Positions 43,526 to 52,265 of a stretch of DNA of 62,358 nucleotides are shown here, in pieces. Position numbers and translations under genes: made by a program. The first letter of the stretch is position 1. Every line of letters starts with the position of its first letter. Under the pieces are notes generated by a model that ran no database searches, was not told where the DNA came from, and was given only the letters and a program-made list of their open reading frames with translations. This DNA is from CAXXOK01 sp001604115 (GTDB lineage Bacteria; Bacillota; Clostridia; Christensenellales; Aristaeellaceae): the NCBI GenBank assembly GCA_034928535.1, contig JAYFOV010000015.1, forward strand, positions 1 to 62,358, written 5' to 3'.

Positions 43526-45016
43526 CTACAGGCTGCCCTCCACATACGGCTGCAGCCCATGCTTGACCATCTGGGCATACAGCACGTTTTCAAACACTGG
43601 CAGCGCCGTGTTCTTGACCACGGTAAACACTGCCTTATCCCCATAGCTGCACAGCGAGCAGATCGCCCGGTTGCGGATCGGCGGCCCAAGCACAAAATCA
43701 AATTTATCCACATAGGGCGCCATTTCTTCCGGCAGGGAGATGGCCCCCAGATTGGAAAACGTGGTCGTGAACACCCCGTCGCTCAGCTTGCCGTAAATCA
43801 GGTAGGCGATGGGGCGTTTGACGATCAGCGGCACCACGCGCAGGTAGCGCACCAGCTTGCGGGACAGCGTCATCGTCTTATCCAGGCTCGCCTTGGCGGT
43901 GCCCTCGCCCACCTGCGCCGCCAGCTTGGGCAGGATTGCCTCCAGGGAGGTGATCTCCACCGGGTGCAGGCGTATGGAGCAATACATGCTGAAGTTGCGC
44001 AGCGTTTTGGATGGGTAAAACTTGCGCATGTTCACCGGCAGCTGCACCTGCAGCTTGCGCTTGCCCCCGTGCGGCTCAGCCGCTTCCTTGAGCGCCAGCA
44101 TCATCAGCCCCAGCAGGAAAACCGTGATCGTGACCCCCGCCGCCTTGGCCGCGCCGCGCAGCGCCACCACCGACAGGTTGAAGTGCAGCACCCGGCTGGG
44201 CTGCTCCAGCGTCGGCAAACCGCGCATCTGCAAGGCGGGTTTGTCCCCAAAGCCTTCGGGGGATGGGTGCTTGTCCGCCAGCAAAAAATCATCCGCCCAC
44301 TCGCGGCTGTCCGGCGCATCGGCCAGGCGCAGCATGCCCCCACCCAGCGGCAGCTCGTGACCCAGCAGGCGAAGGTATTCCCGCAGCAGCGTTTTCAGGA
44401 AGATGGATGCGCCCGTGCCGTCCGTGAGCACGTGAAAAAACTCCACACTCACCCGGTTTTGGAACCACACCACCCGAAACGTGGGGCTGGATATGCTGTT
44501 GAGCCGGATGGGCGCGCACGGCGGCTTGGTTTCCGGCCGGGCGGCATAGCGGCGCATCGCGCTGTCGATGTAATGCCAAAAAAACCCGCATTTGATGGTC
44601 GTGGCAAAATACGGGAACCGCTTGATGGTATAGGTGAGCGCCATTTGCAAAATTTCCGGCTCCACCGGATTTTTCAGGTAAAAGCTCATGCGGAACATCA
44701 TCATCCGCTTGAGCCCCATGCTCAGCGGATACACCTTGGCCGCCGTATCCAGCGGGTACCAGGCGGTGCGTTCCCGCAGGTAAAAATCCGACAGTTGCGC
44801 CGGATCCAGCCGCTTCATGGCTGCTTCCAGCGTGAGTCCGTGATCCGCATACCAGCGCAGCGCGTCCACGTGATCCAGCATCAGGCCATCCACAAAGCGC
44901 TGCTGGCGCAGGTCGATTCGCGCGCGCACATCATTAAGGTAAGGGGCGATCCGCGCCTGTTCCGCCGGGGTAAAAAGCTGCTGCATGCGCAGCGTCCAGG
45001 GGCGCGCCTTTGCCAT
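43526..45016 (-). CDS. Condensation-type acyltransferase
   Basis: 496 residues, of the chloramphenicol acetyltransferase/condensation/alcohol acetyltransferase superfamily. The active-site motif HxxxDG is intact as HVLTDG (about residue 189). The second-half DFGW-like region appears as VDKFDFVLGPP followed by a glycine-poor loop. Members join an acyl-CoA or acyl carrier substrate to an alcohol or amine; the substrates here are unknown. ATG after GGGAGGATG. Partner of the membrane protein downstream. Co-occurrence suggests modification of a lipid or envelope molecule (inference). Confidence 0.7.
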   Translation of the reverse strand: MAKARPWTLRMQQLFTPAEQARIAPYLNDVRARIDLRQQRFVDGLMLDHVDALRWYADHGLTLEAAMKRLDPAQLSDFYLRERTAWYPLDTAAKVYPLSMGLKRMMMFRMSFYLKNPVEPEILQMALTYTIKRFPYFATTIKCGFFWHYIDSAMRRYAARPETKPPCAPIRLNSISSPTFRVVWFQNRVSVEFFHVLTDGTGASIFLKTLLREYLRLLGHELPLGGGMLRLADAPDSREWADDFLLADKHPSPEGFGDKPALQMRGLPTLEQPSRVLHFNLSVVALRGAAKAAGVTITVFLLGLMMLALKEAAEPHGGKRKLQVQLPVNMRKFYPSKTLRNFSMYCSIRLHPVEITSLEAILPKLAAQVGEGTAKASLDKTMTLSRKLVRYLRVVPLIVKRPIAYLIYGKLSDGVFTTTFSNLGAISLPEEMAPYVDKFDFVLGPPIRNRAICSLCSYGDKAVFTVVKNTALPVFENVLYAQMVKHGLQPYVEGSL

Positions 45017-45260
45017 GGCCGATCATCCTCCCATGCCGGCGTGCGCCGGTCATTGCGTGGGGTCAACCGGGGAATATCCAAACCCGGCGCACCAGCGGCG
45101 CCGGGGGCTTGCCTTGGGTACGGCTGTTGCGCCGCGGGGGTATCCTGCCCCGCGCACAGCCTGGGCTGTCAGGGGGGCTGATCCCGCCCCTGATGGGTGC
45201 CTGCCGCGTGGCGTGCCGGGCGTTCCATTGGCGGGCAACCCCGCGCCATCATCCAACAAA

Positions 45261-45289
45261 AGTATGAAGCATTTCCGCTTGCAAGTCAA
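45261..45289 (-). promoter_or_regulatory. Possible promoter of the acyltransferase operon
   Basis: Minus strand TTGACT (45284-45289), 17-bp spacer, CATACT (45261-45266), about 245 nt upstream of the acyltransferase ATG. A 12-bp perfect hairpin (45341-45370) lies further upstream. No gene in 45017-45420. Confidence 0.4.
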
Positions 45290-45418
45290 GCGGTTACGGC
45301 CGTTTGTTGCAGGTACGCCCCGACGGGGATGCAAAGCAGCACAGGCGCGCAAACCACGTTGCGCGCCTGTGCTACTGATACGGTGGATGGGAATGACGGC
45401 CGCTCTCCGGCGGGGAAG

Positions 45419-45905
45419 CCGGCTTGTATGAGCTTGTTGGCTGCTTTTCCGCTCGCCTCATCGCCCTTCGGGCGGTTCGCTCGCTGGCTGGGTTTTGAGG
45501 GGACGCTTGCAGGGGTTTCACCCCTGCACCCCACAAGGGCTTTCGCCCTTGACCCGGTTTCGCTGCGGCGGGGTTTTACTGGCTTGTATGCGCTTGTTGG
45601 CTGCTTTGCCGCTCGCCTCATCGCCCTTCGGGCAGTTCGCTCGCTGGCTGAGTTTTGGGGGACGCGTGCAGGGGTTTCACCCCTGCACCCCACAAGGGCT
45701 TTCGCCCTTGACCCGGTTCCGCTGCGGCGGGAGGTTTTACTGGCTTGTATGCGCTTTTTGGCTGCTATTCCGCTCGCCTCATCGCCCTTCGGGCGGTTCG
45801 CCCGCTGGCTGGGGTTTGGGGGGACGCTTGCAGGGGTTTCACCCCTGCACCCCACAAGGGCTTTCGCCCTTGACACGGTTTCGCTGCGGCGGGGCTTTAC
45901 TGGCT
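45419..45905 (+). repeat. Tandem triplication of a 160-bp hairpin-train unit
   Basis: Three units start near 45421, 45581 and 45741 (period 160-161 bp). Each holds the GCCCTTCGGGC hairpin, TTCGCTCGCTGGCTG, AGGGGTTTCACCCCT, AAGGGCTTTCGCCCTT and CGCTGCGGCGG. The last unit runs a few bases into the LtaS-like stop codon. The high identity between units suggests recent tandem duplication. The overlapping reading frames are not genes. Confidence 0.85.
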
Positions 45906-47807
45906 TGCCATGCCCTTCCCGCCCAGCCGGTTCTTCTCATAATATTCCAGCTGCCGGAATCGCTTCAGCCATCCCGGTTCCTCGCCGCGCCCGGCCGCAG
46001 ATAACCCGTCTCCGGCCAGCCAACGCTCCCGGTTCACAAACGGCGTGTGCTCCGCTACCTCCCGCAACGCCTGCATGTACTGCGGCCCTTCCCATCCCGC
46101 CAGCGTGAACAGCCGCTCCATCAGGAAACTCGCCCCCACACGCCCGCCATCACCCACAAAATCCTGCCCCAGCGCGGCCTTGGCCGCATCGTTCGCCCAG
46201 ATCAGGTAGGGCGTGGTAAAGTAATTATAAAACCCTTCCTCCGTGGTGCGGTCCAGGTTGATGCCAAACGTCTGGTACGTGCTGTTGCCATCGCCCCACC
46301 ACGGTTTGTGGTCGCCAAAGGCCACCAGCACCACCGGGCGTGCGCTCCCCCGCAGTTTGTCCGCCAGGGCGCGCAGCTGCCGCCCGGTTTCCGCCACACC
46401 CGTCAGGTAATTGTTGGCTATGTTGTAATCCGCCTCGCTATACCCCGCTTGCCAAGGCAGGTAGGCCTGGTCATACGCCGGGGTGGTGGGGTAGGGGCCG
46501 TGGTTTTGGTACGTCACATGAAAGCTGAACACCGGCTTGCCGCCCACCGCCGCCAGGTTGTGATCCGCCAGTATGGTCGGGAAAAACTGCGCGTCCGGCA
46601 GGATCTGCGCGCCTTTGATGTACCAGCGGTAGCGATCCTCATAAAAATAATAGCGGTCAAACCCCAGATACTGATCCACATTGAGCCGGTTGTAAAACCA
46701 GTTGTTGCCCGGGTGGCTGCCCTGCGTGCGGTAGCCCTGCCCCTTCAAATACCACACAAAGCTGCTCACCGGCGCGCGGAAGTTTTCCGTCGGGTCCAGA
46801 TAGCCGGTCAAAAATGCGCGCTCGGTGTTCACCGTTTCCCCGGCAAACACGTTCACCACCAGCTGCCCGGCATAGCTTTCCGCCATCAGGGCATGCAAAT
46901 CGGCATAGGGGTCGCTGGCAAACGTCAGCCCCGGCACCGTGCTGAAATCCCCAAATGCCTCCATCATGATGGCGATGATATCCACCTTTTGCTCGGCAGG
47001 GATGTCCGCATCCGCAAATCGGTTCAGGTTGGCGGCTGCCATCTGCTCGTCATACCCGTCCGGCGGGGCGGCCGTCAGGCTGGTCGCGCTACGCAAAAAG
47101 GGGTATACCACCCCATGCGCCACGTAGGATTGCGTTGGCATCCACGGCACGCTCAGGGCGGTTTGCCCATACAGCGCGTCACTGGGCAGGGCAAAGCGCC
47201 CATAGCCGTACAGCGCCGCCACGCACGCCACGCACCCCACCAGCCTCAGCGCTATGCCGGGCTTCCCCTGCGCGCGGTAGCCGCGCCGCAGCAGCGCCAC
47301 CAGCCCCAGCGTCAGCAGCACCGCAAACACGACCCCCGGCGCAGGCCGGATGGTGTAATGTGCGCTGATGGCTTTGGCCTCGCCCACCAGCGCGATATCC
47401 GCAAACAGGAGCGGATCCCCCCGCAGCAGCAGCTTGTAATAATTGACCAGCGCCAGCCCCAGCACGGGCAGCGCTGTGATGGCGTAGGCCACATACAGCC
47501 GCCCAGCCAGCAAATAGGCCAGCACCAGCACACCTGCAATGGGCAGCCAGTTGAGCAGGAACAGCGTCGGCTGGCCCAAAAACCCCGTAGCCACCTGCCA
47601 ATCCGCCGTGATGGCGGAAAAGCGCAGCGTCTGCAAAGTGAGCAGTATGCTCAAAAGCCCTGCGGCTACCAGCGCATGCGGCCGCCATGCGCGCAGGCTT
47701 CGCCAGGCCGCCGGGATGTACAGCCCGTGCCACAGCGCCGCCATGAACCGCGCCCCCCGCCGTACCGGCGGCAGCAGCAGCCACCTTGCCAGCCAGACCC
47801 GCAGCAT
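45897..47807 (-). CDS. LtaS-type sulfatase, polyglycerolphosphate synthase family
   Basis: 636 residues: about five N-terminal transmembrane helices (through residue 185) and a large extracellular sulfatase-like domain. Catalytic features fit the lipoteichoic acid synthase family: metal ligand E in IMMEAFGDFS, the nucleophile threonine in GETVNTERAFLTGY, and the metal pair D-H in FGDHKPWWG. It would transfer glycerol phosphate from phosphatidylglycerol onto a growing polymer outside the cell. Start ATG at 47805-47807, 6 nt after GGAGGG; another in-frame ATG two codons earlier overlaps the ribosome site. It follows the glycosyltransferase gene on the same strand. Confidence 0.85.
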   Translation of the reverse strand: MLRVWLARWLLLPPVRRGARFMAALWHGLYIPAAWRSLRAWRPHALVAAGLLSILLTLQTLRFSAITADWQVATGFLGQPTLFLLNWLPIAGVLVLAYLLAGRLYVAYAITALPVLGLALVNYYKLLLRGDPLLFADIALVGEAKAISAHYTIRPAPGVVFAVLLTLGLVALLRRGYRAQGKPGIALRLVGCVACVAALYGYGRFALPSDALYGQTALSVPWMPTQSYVAHGVVYPFLRSATSLTAAPPDGYDEQMAAANLNRFADADIPAEQKVDIIAIMMEAFGDFSTVPGLTFASDPYADLHALMAESYAGQLVVNVFAGETVNTERAFLTGYLDPTENFRAPVSSFVWYLKGQGYRTQGSHPGNNWFYNRLNVDQYLGFDRYYFYEDRYRWYIKGAQILPDAQFFPTILADHNLAAVGGKPVFSFHVTYQNHGPYPTTPAYDQAYLPWQAGYSEADYNIANNYLTGVAETGRQLRALADKLRGSARPVVLVAFGDHKPWWGDGNSTYQTFGINLDRTTEEGFYNYFTTPYLIWANDAAKAALGQDFVGDGGRVGASFLMERLFTLAGWEGPQYMQALREVAEHTPFVNRERWLAGDGLSAAGRGEEPGWLKRFRQLEYYEKNRLGGKGMASQ

Positions 47808-47891
47808 GCGCATCCCTCCATACCGTGTTGATCCCGGTTGCATAAAACGCACCCGGCCGCAAGTTGCGGCGCGGGCGCGTGGCCGTTGTGC

Positions 47892-49328
47892 TCAAATGGG
47901 CAAGCTGTTTTCCGCGGCCTTGAGGTGCTGTTGCGTTGCCTCGGCCTCGTCCTTGGCGCGCTCGCGTTTGCTTTTCTTGCGCGGGGGCGGCGCGGTTTCC
48001 TGCGCCCCAACTGCATTGGGGTCATACAGGCAGCCCTCGTGCGGCGCGTTGATCCTGTGCGTGGTCTTGACCCATACATTCTGGTGCCGGAAGCGGAACA
48101 GCCCCCAGATCTGTGCGCCGGCCACGACGATGGTGTTCATCAGCAGGCTCACGACGTTGTTCACCAGCGTCATCGGGCGGAAGCGCTCGCGGTTGTCCAG
48201 CCAGTCCGCCACATAAAACAGGAAAATAAACGAATACAGGAACAAAAGCAGGCTGGGGTAGTTCACGGTAAACCAATCCCAAAACGTGATGGCGGTTTCC
48301 GGCTGGGGCATGATGCCCGTCCAGATGCTCACCTGCAATACCAGGCTCAGCACCATCTGGATCAACACGACCACAAACGGCGTCAGGCTGTATACATACA
48401 GGAATGTGCTCAAAAACTCGCCAAAGCCGATCTTCTTTTGCCGCAAAGCCCGAAAAATGCGCCGCGTGTTCTTGAAGCATACAAACCAGTGCCCTTGCGC
48501 CCAGCGGATGCGCTGCCGCAGGCTGGCGCGCCAGCGGGTGGGTTTCTCGTCATAGATGCGCACATTGTTGTTCCACAGGATGCGCTTGCCCTCGCACGTT
48601 GCCTCCACCTGCAGCTCAAAATCCTCCGTCAGGCTCATGGAGGTCCAGCCGCCCCGGCGCTGCAGGTAATCCGCGCGCACGGCAAAGCCGGTGCCGCCCA
48701 CCACGCAGTTGATGCCCCGGCGGCTTTTGGCGTACTGGAAAAACCGGTTGGTAATGGTGTAGCTCATGTAGTAATACAGCGCCACCCAGCCCTTTTTGTT
48801 TTTGCAGCCCAGGTAGCACTGCACCACATCCGCCTCCGGATGATCCAAAAACTGGCTGTTCACCTCGCGGAACATGTTGGTATCGATGCGGTTGTCCGCA
48901 TCAAAAAAAATGACCAGATCGTACTTTTCGCCGTACCCTTCCAGGGTCTTGAGCGCTTTTTGCAGCACGATGGGCTTGCCGGTGGGCATATCCGGGCTTT
49001 CCTTGTGGCTCTCCAGCACGTTGGCGCCCATCCCGCGGGCGATTTCCGCCGTGCGGTCGGTACAGTTATCCGCCAGAATGTAAAAATCATATAATTCTTT
49101 GGGATAATCCATCGACTGGAGGTTTTCCACAATGCCGGAAATCACCGCCTCCTCATTGTGGGCGGGCACCAACACCAGGTATTTGAGCTTGGGGTCATGA
49201 TCCTCGTAATCCTTGGAAACCTTCTTGAACCCGAAAATGCTGATATATAGCTGGTAGACGATGATCGTCGTCAGCCACAGGGTCAAAACCCAGTTGATCG
49301 TCCCGATCACCGCACTGATAGCCTGCAC
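47892..49328 (-). CDS. Processive family 2 glycosyltransferase
   Basis: 478 residues. One N-terminal transmembrane helix, a cytoplasmic GT-A domain and three to four C-terminal helices. Catalytic motifs: VLVPAHNEEAV, the metal-binding DAD in IFFDADNRID, TEDFE, and QxxRW as QRIRWAQGHW, which mark the cellulose synthase/PgaC/HasA-like processive group. It ends in a basic tail. The sugar and product are unknown. Because LtaS follows, it may build a glycolipid anchor or a surface polymer (inference). GTG start with AGGAGG 10 nt upstream. Confidence 0.87.
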   Translation of the reverse strand: MQAISAVIGTINWVLTLWLTTIIVYQLYISIFGFKKVSKDYEDHDPKLKYLVLVPAHNEEAVISGIVENLQSMDYPKELYDFYILADNCTDRTAEIARGMGANVLESHKESPDMPTGKPIVLQKALKTLEGYGEKYDLVIFFDADNRIDTNMFREVNSQFLDHPEADVVQCYLGCKNKKGWVALYYYMSYTITNRFFQYAKSRRGINCVVGGTGFAVRADYLQRRGGWTSMSLTEDFELQVEATCEGKRILWNNNVRIYDEKPTRWRASLRQRIRWAQGHWFVCFKNTRRIFRALRQKKIGFGEFLSTFLYVYSLTPFVVVLIQMVLSLVLQVSIWTGIMPQPETAITFWDWFTVNYPSLLLFLYSFIFLFYVADWLDNRERFRPMTLVNNVVSLLMNTIVVAGAQIWGLFRFRHQNVWVKTTHRINAPHEGCLYDPNAVGAQETAPPPRKKSKRERAKDEAEATQQHLKAAENSLPI

Positions 49329-49374
49329 CTTTGGACAGCCTCCTGTTTCACAGTTGCTTATGCCTAAACAACTT

Positions 49375-49403
49375 TTTATACACTAACCGGCCAAAAAAGT
49401 CAA
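49375..49403 (-). promoter_or_regulatory. Promoter of the glycosyltransferase-LtaS unit
   Basis: Minus strand TTGACT (49398-49403), 17-bp spacer, TATAAA (49375-49380). The -35 overlaps the stop codon of the nucleoside kinase gene. Confidence 0.65.
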
Positions 49404-51079
49404 TGGCGGTCGTAGAATGTGCACTCCCCGATAAATTCCCGCAGAATGCTCAGCGGCGGGATTTCGTCCATCACGGCATCCTCCGCCGGGAGCAGATATT
49501 GCAGAAACTTTTTGAGTCTGTGCGCCACCAGCGCCTGGGGCGCATCGTCCGGGATGGCGGAAAGCAGCTCGTAGCTCATGCGCTTGAGCACCGGCAGCTC
49601 ATAGTGCAGCGAGGTATTGAACATCACATCCGCCTTTTCCTGGTAGGGGAAGATCCACTTTTCCTCCCCCGCGCGCACGCTCGGCCACATATCGATGGTT
49701 TTTTGCGGCGGCGTGCCCCGGAATTTTGCATCCCGGGTGATGCGGCGCAGCAGGCGCACATCCGTCGTGCGGATACGGTTGTGGTTGTCCAGGTTGATGC
49801 ACGGCAGCGCGCTCACATACACCCCGTAGGTCAGCTGCTCGGGCAATTCCCGGGTCACCTTGTCGTTGAGGGCGTGGATGCCTTCCAGGATCAGCGGGCC
49901 GTTGCCCGCCAGCGTGAGGGGTGTGGTTTCGGCCTTGCGGCGGCCGCTGGGAAAATCGAACTTGGGCATGGCCACGGTTTCGCCCGCCAGCAGCCGCTCG
50001 ATGCACACACTCAGGTAGGGGATGTCCAGCGCGTCCACATGCTCCAGATCCGGCTGGCCGTTTGCGTCCAGCGGCACCTGATCCCGCGGGCGGTAAAAAT
50101 CGTCCAGGCTCACCAGCTGGGGGCGTTTGCCCAGCACCCGCAGGTGCACGCTCAGGCGGTTGGCGAAGGTCGTTTTCCCGCTGGAGGAGGGGCCGAACAC
50201 CAGCACGATCTGTGCCCCGCGGCTTACGATCTCATCGGCGATGCGCCCGATGCTGCGGTCGTGCAGCGCCTCGTTGATGCGCACAAACTCCCGCATCCTG
50301 CCCTCTTCCATCATGTGGTTCACATCGGCCACGTTGTCCGCCGCCAGGATGCGGCACCACTCCTGACTTTCCATGAACACCCGCAGGTGCTTGGGGCGCG
50401 GCAGGTAGGGCGCGGGCACATCCGGCGCGTCCGGCGCGGGCAGCAGCAGCACCATGCCCGGAAAGTGCGGCTTGAGCGCAAAACGCGTCAGCGTGCCGGT
50501 GGAAGGGGTCATCGTCCCGTAAAAATACTCGCGCATGTCCCCGATGCGGTACATCGCGATGGTTTCATGCGGCCGGTAGGCCAGGATCTCCGCCTTGTCC
50601 GGATATCCCTGCTCGGCAAAATAGGCAATGGCCTTCTCCCGCGACCACAGCTCCCGCGTGAAGGGCAGATCCTGCGCCGCAAGCGCCCGCATCTCGGCCT
50701 CCAGCTTACGCACCATGGCGTGGCCCATGTCCTGCCCGATGGCGCGCAGGTACACGCCGTACCCCACCGAATTGAGGATGCGCACGCGCATTTGCGGGTA
50801 AAGGCGCTTCATGGCCATCAGCAGTAAAAACCGCACCGAGCGCTCATACACGCGGCGGCCTTCCTCATCCTCATAGCGCAGCGGGGTGAGGGTGCAGCTT
50901 TCATACAGCGGCACGCCCAGCTCCAGGCATGCGCCTCCGTGCATCAGGCACAGCGTTTCCCGGGCTGTTTCCGGCGAGAGCGCCGCCGTGGCCGCCTGCG
51001 CGCTCACCCCCGGGTCAAACTCGCCGCTATGCCCGTCAAACGTAATGCGGATGCGCCTTGCTTCGCTGCTGTGCTCCAT
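49400..51079 (-). CDS. Uridine kinase-like nucleoside kinase with a threonyl-tRNA-synthetase-like N domain
   Basis: 559 residues. The N-terminal 240 residues resemble the TGS and second additional domains of threonyl-tRNA synthetase. The C-terminal part (about 280-500) is a phosphoribulokinase/uridine kinase-type P-loop domain with Walker A GPSSSGKTTFANRL, LVSLDDFYRP and LILEGIHALND. This fusion is widespread in Firmicutes and annotated as nucleoside kinase. The substrate is thought to be a nucleoside but is not established. Start ATG at 51077-51079 with GGGAGG 9 nt upstream. It follows the exonuclease gene by 55 nt. Confidence 0.85.
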   Translation of the reverse strand: MEHSSEARRIRITFDGHSGEFDPGVSAQAATAALSPETARETLCLMHGGACLELGVPLYESCTLTPLRYEDEEGRRVYERSVRFLLLMAMKRLYPQMRVRILNSVGYGVYLRAIGQDMGHAMVRKLEAEMRALAAQDLPFTRELWSREKAIAYFAEQGYPDKAEILAYRPHETIAMYRIGDMREYFYGTMTPSTGTLTRFALKPHFPGMVLLLPAPDAPDVPAPYLPRPKHLRVFMESQEWCRILAADNVADVNHMMEEGRMREFVRINEALHDRSIGRIADEIVSRGAQIVLVFGPSSSGKTTFANRLSVHLRVLGKRPQLVSLDDFYRPRDQVPLDANGQPDLEHVDALDIPYLSVCIERLLAGETVAMPKFDFPSGRRKAETTPLTLAGNGPLILEGIHALNDKVTRELPEQLTYGVYVSALPCINLDNHNRIRTTDVRLLRRITRDAKFRGTPPQKTIDMWPSVRAGEEKWIFPYQEKADVMFNTSLHYELPVLKRMSYELLSAIPDDAPQALVAHRLKKFLQYLLPAEDAVMDEIPPLSILREFIGECTFYDRH

Positions 51080-51134
51080 GTATGCATCGCCTCCCGTGGG
51101 GGGTCGTAAGTGGTGTGGTGCGGCGGGGCGCAAG

Positions 51135-52121
51135 CTACATGTCCTCAAAGGGCATGTTGCTGTCACATGCGCGCCCCAGGTCCTCTGGGTCAAAGGGCAC
51201 GCCGTGCTTGCGCTTGTACTGGTTTTGCAGCACCTTGGTGTGCACATAGGCGCGGTTTTGGCTGTTGGCGGGCGTCACGCTCAGGTGCAGCCCGCGCTGC
51301 CCGTCCGGCAGTTGGCTGAAGCGCACCCGGATGAACAGCGTGCCATGCTGCGGGCACTTGCTCAGCGCTACATACTTGCCCGGCGCCTGTGGGGTCAGCT
51401 CCGTCAGCAGCGTGGTCGCCTTTTTGCACGTGGGGCACTCCGGCGTGCACACATCCGCCCCGGCCAACCCTTCAGTCACGCTGGGCACCGTGTGCGTGAT
51501 GCGGAAACGGGTGCGCCGCGGGTTGTGGCACAGCTTGCGCGGCGTTTGCTCGTGCGCCAGCACCCCCGCCGGGTTGGGCAGCTTTTGCAGCACCAGCGCC
51601 GTGTAATGCGCATCATGCATCGCGTTGTGAAAATCCCGCTGCTCGTCCGTGGCAATTTCCAGGTGCTCCATCGCCCCTTTGAGCGATTTTTGCTTGACGC
51701 CCAGCTCAAAGGCCTCCGCATAATACCGCTGCGCATCAAACATCCGGGGCATCTCGCACCCGCACTCAAAAAAGTCGATGTTCTGCTTGAGCACGCTCAC
51801 ATCGTCCCCACCCCAGGTCAGAAACACAAAGTCTTCTCCGCACCACTGCAGAAAATCCGCCATGGCCTCCGGAAACGCCGGCGCATCGCAAAGCTGCTCA
51901 TGCCCAAGGTGCGTCATCCGCTTCACGCGCGGGTGGATGCTCGTATAGTGCGTCGGGCGGATCGGGATGGAAACCTCCTCCAGCAGCCTGAACTGCTCAT
52001 CCAGCTTGACCGCGCCGATCTGGATCACCTCAAACAGCAGGCTATCCCCGATCTGCCGGAACACAGGGGTGTTAAAGCTGGTCGGCTGGTTCCATTCCAG
52101 ATCCATAACGATGTAGTGCAT
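51135..52121 (-). CDS. DEDDh-type 3'-5' exonuclease
   Basis: 328 residues. The N-terminal 190 residues form the exonuclease domain: D7 and E9 in VMDLEWNQ, an acidic residue in LTWGGDDVSVL, and the final H-D in HNAMHDAHYTALVL. This matches the KapD-like branch of DnaQ-fold nucleases. The C-terminal part contains a cysteine cluster (CTPECPTCKKA, with a further cysteine in SKCPQHG) that could bind zinc, and a beta-rich region. It would trim RNA or DNA ends; the substrate is unknown. ATG start with GGAG 9 nt upstream. Confidence 0.8.
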   Translation of the reverse strand: MHYIVMDLEWNQPTSFNTPVFRQIGDSLLFEVIQIGAVKLDEQFRLLEEVSIPIRPTHYTSIHPRVKRMTHLGHEQLCDAPAFPEAMADFLQWCGEDFVFLTWGGDDVSVLKQNIDFFECGCEMPRMFDAQRYYAEAFELGVKQKSLKGAMEHLEIATDEQRDFHNAMHDAHYTALVLQKLPNPAGVLAHEQTPRKLCHNPRRTRFRITHTVPSVTEGLAGADVCTPECPTCKKATTLLTELTPQAPGKYVALSKCPQHGTLFIRVRFSQLPDGQRGLHLSVTPANSQNRAYVHTKVLQNQYKRKHGVPFDPEDLGRACDSNMPFEDM

Positions 52122-52194
52122 ATCTCATAACTCCAGTCTGGCTAATAAGACTCTTTCCCGCAAACGCAGCGGATATAGGCGGAACGAAGGGGAT

Positions 52195-52240
52195 GCGGAG
52201 GGACGTGCGAGGGGCGTTGCCCCTCGACCCAGCTTTGGGG
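52195..52240 (+). repeat. Short hairpin-train fragment
   Basis: A single GAGGGGCGTTGCCCCTC hairpin followed by GACCCAGCTTTGGGG, the shortest copy of the dispersed family, in the gap between the flavoprotein and exonuclease genes. Confidence 0.55.
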
Positions 52241-52265
52241 GTGCCGCCGCGTTGGTTGCGCGCGG

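Noticed and set aside
45197..46108. A plus-strand protein with three repeated blocks
   Set aside because: The blocks are direct translation of the 160-bp repeat triplication, and the frame ends inside the LtaS-like gene.
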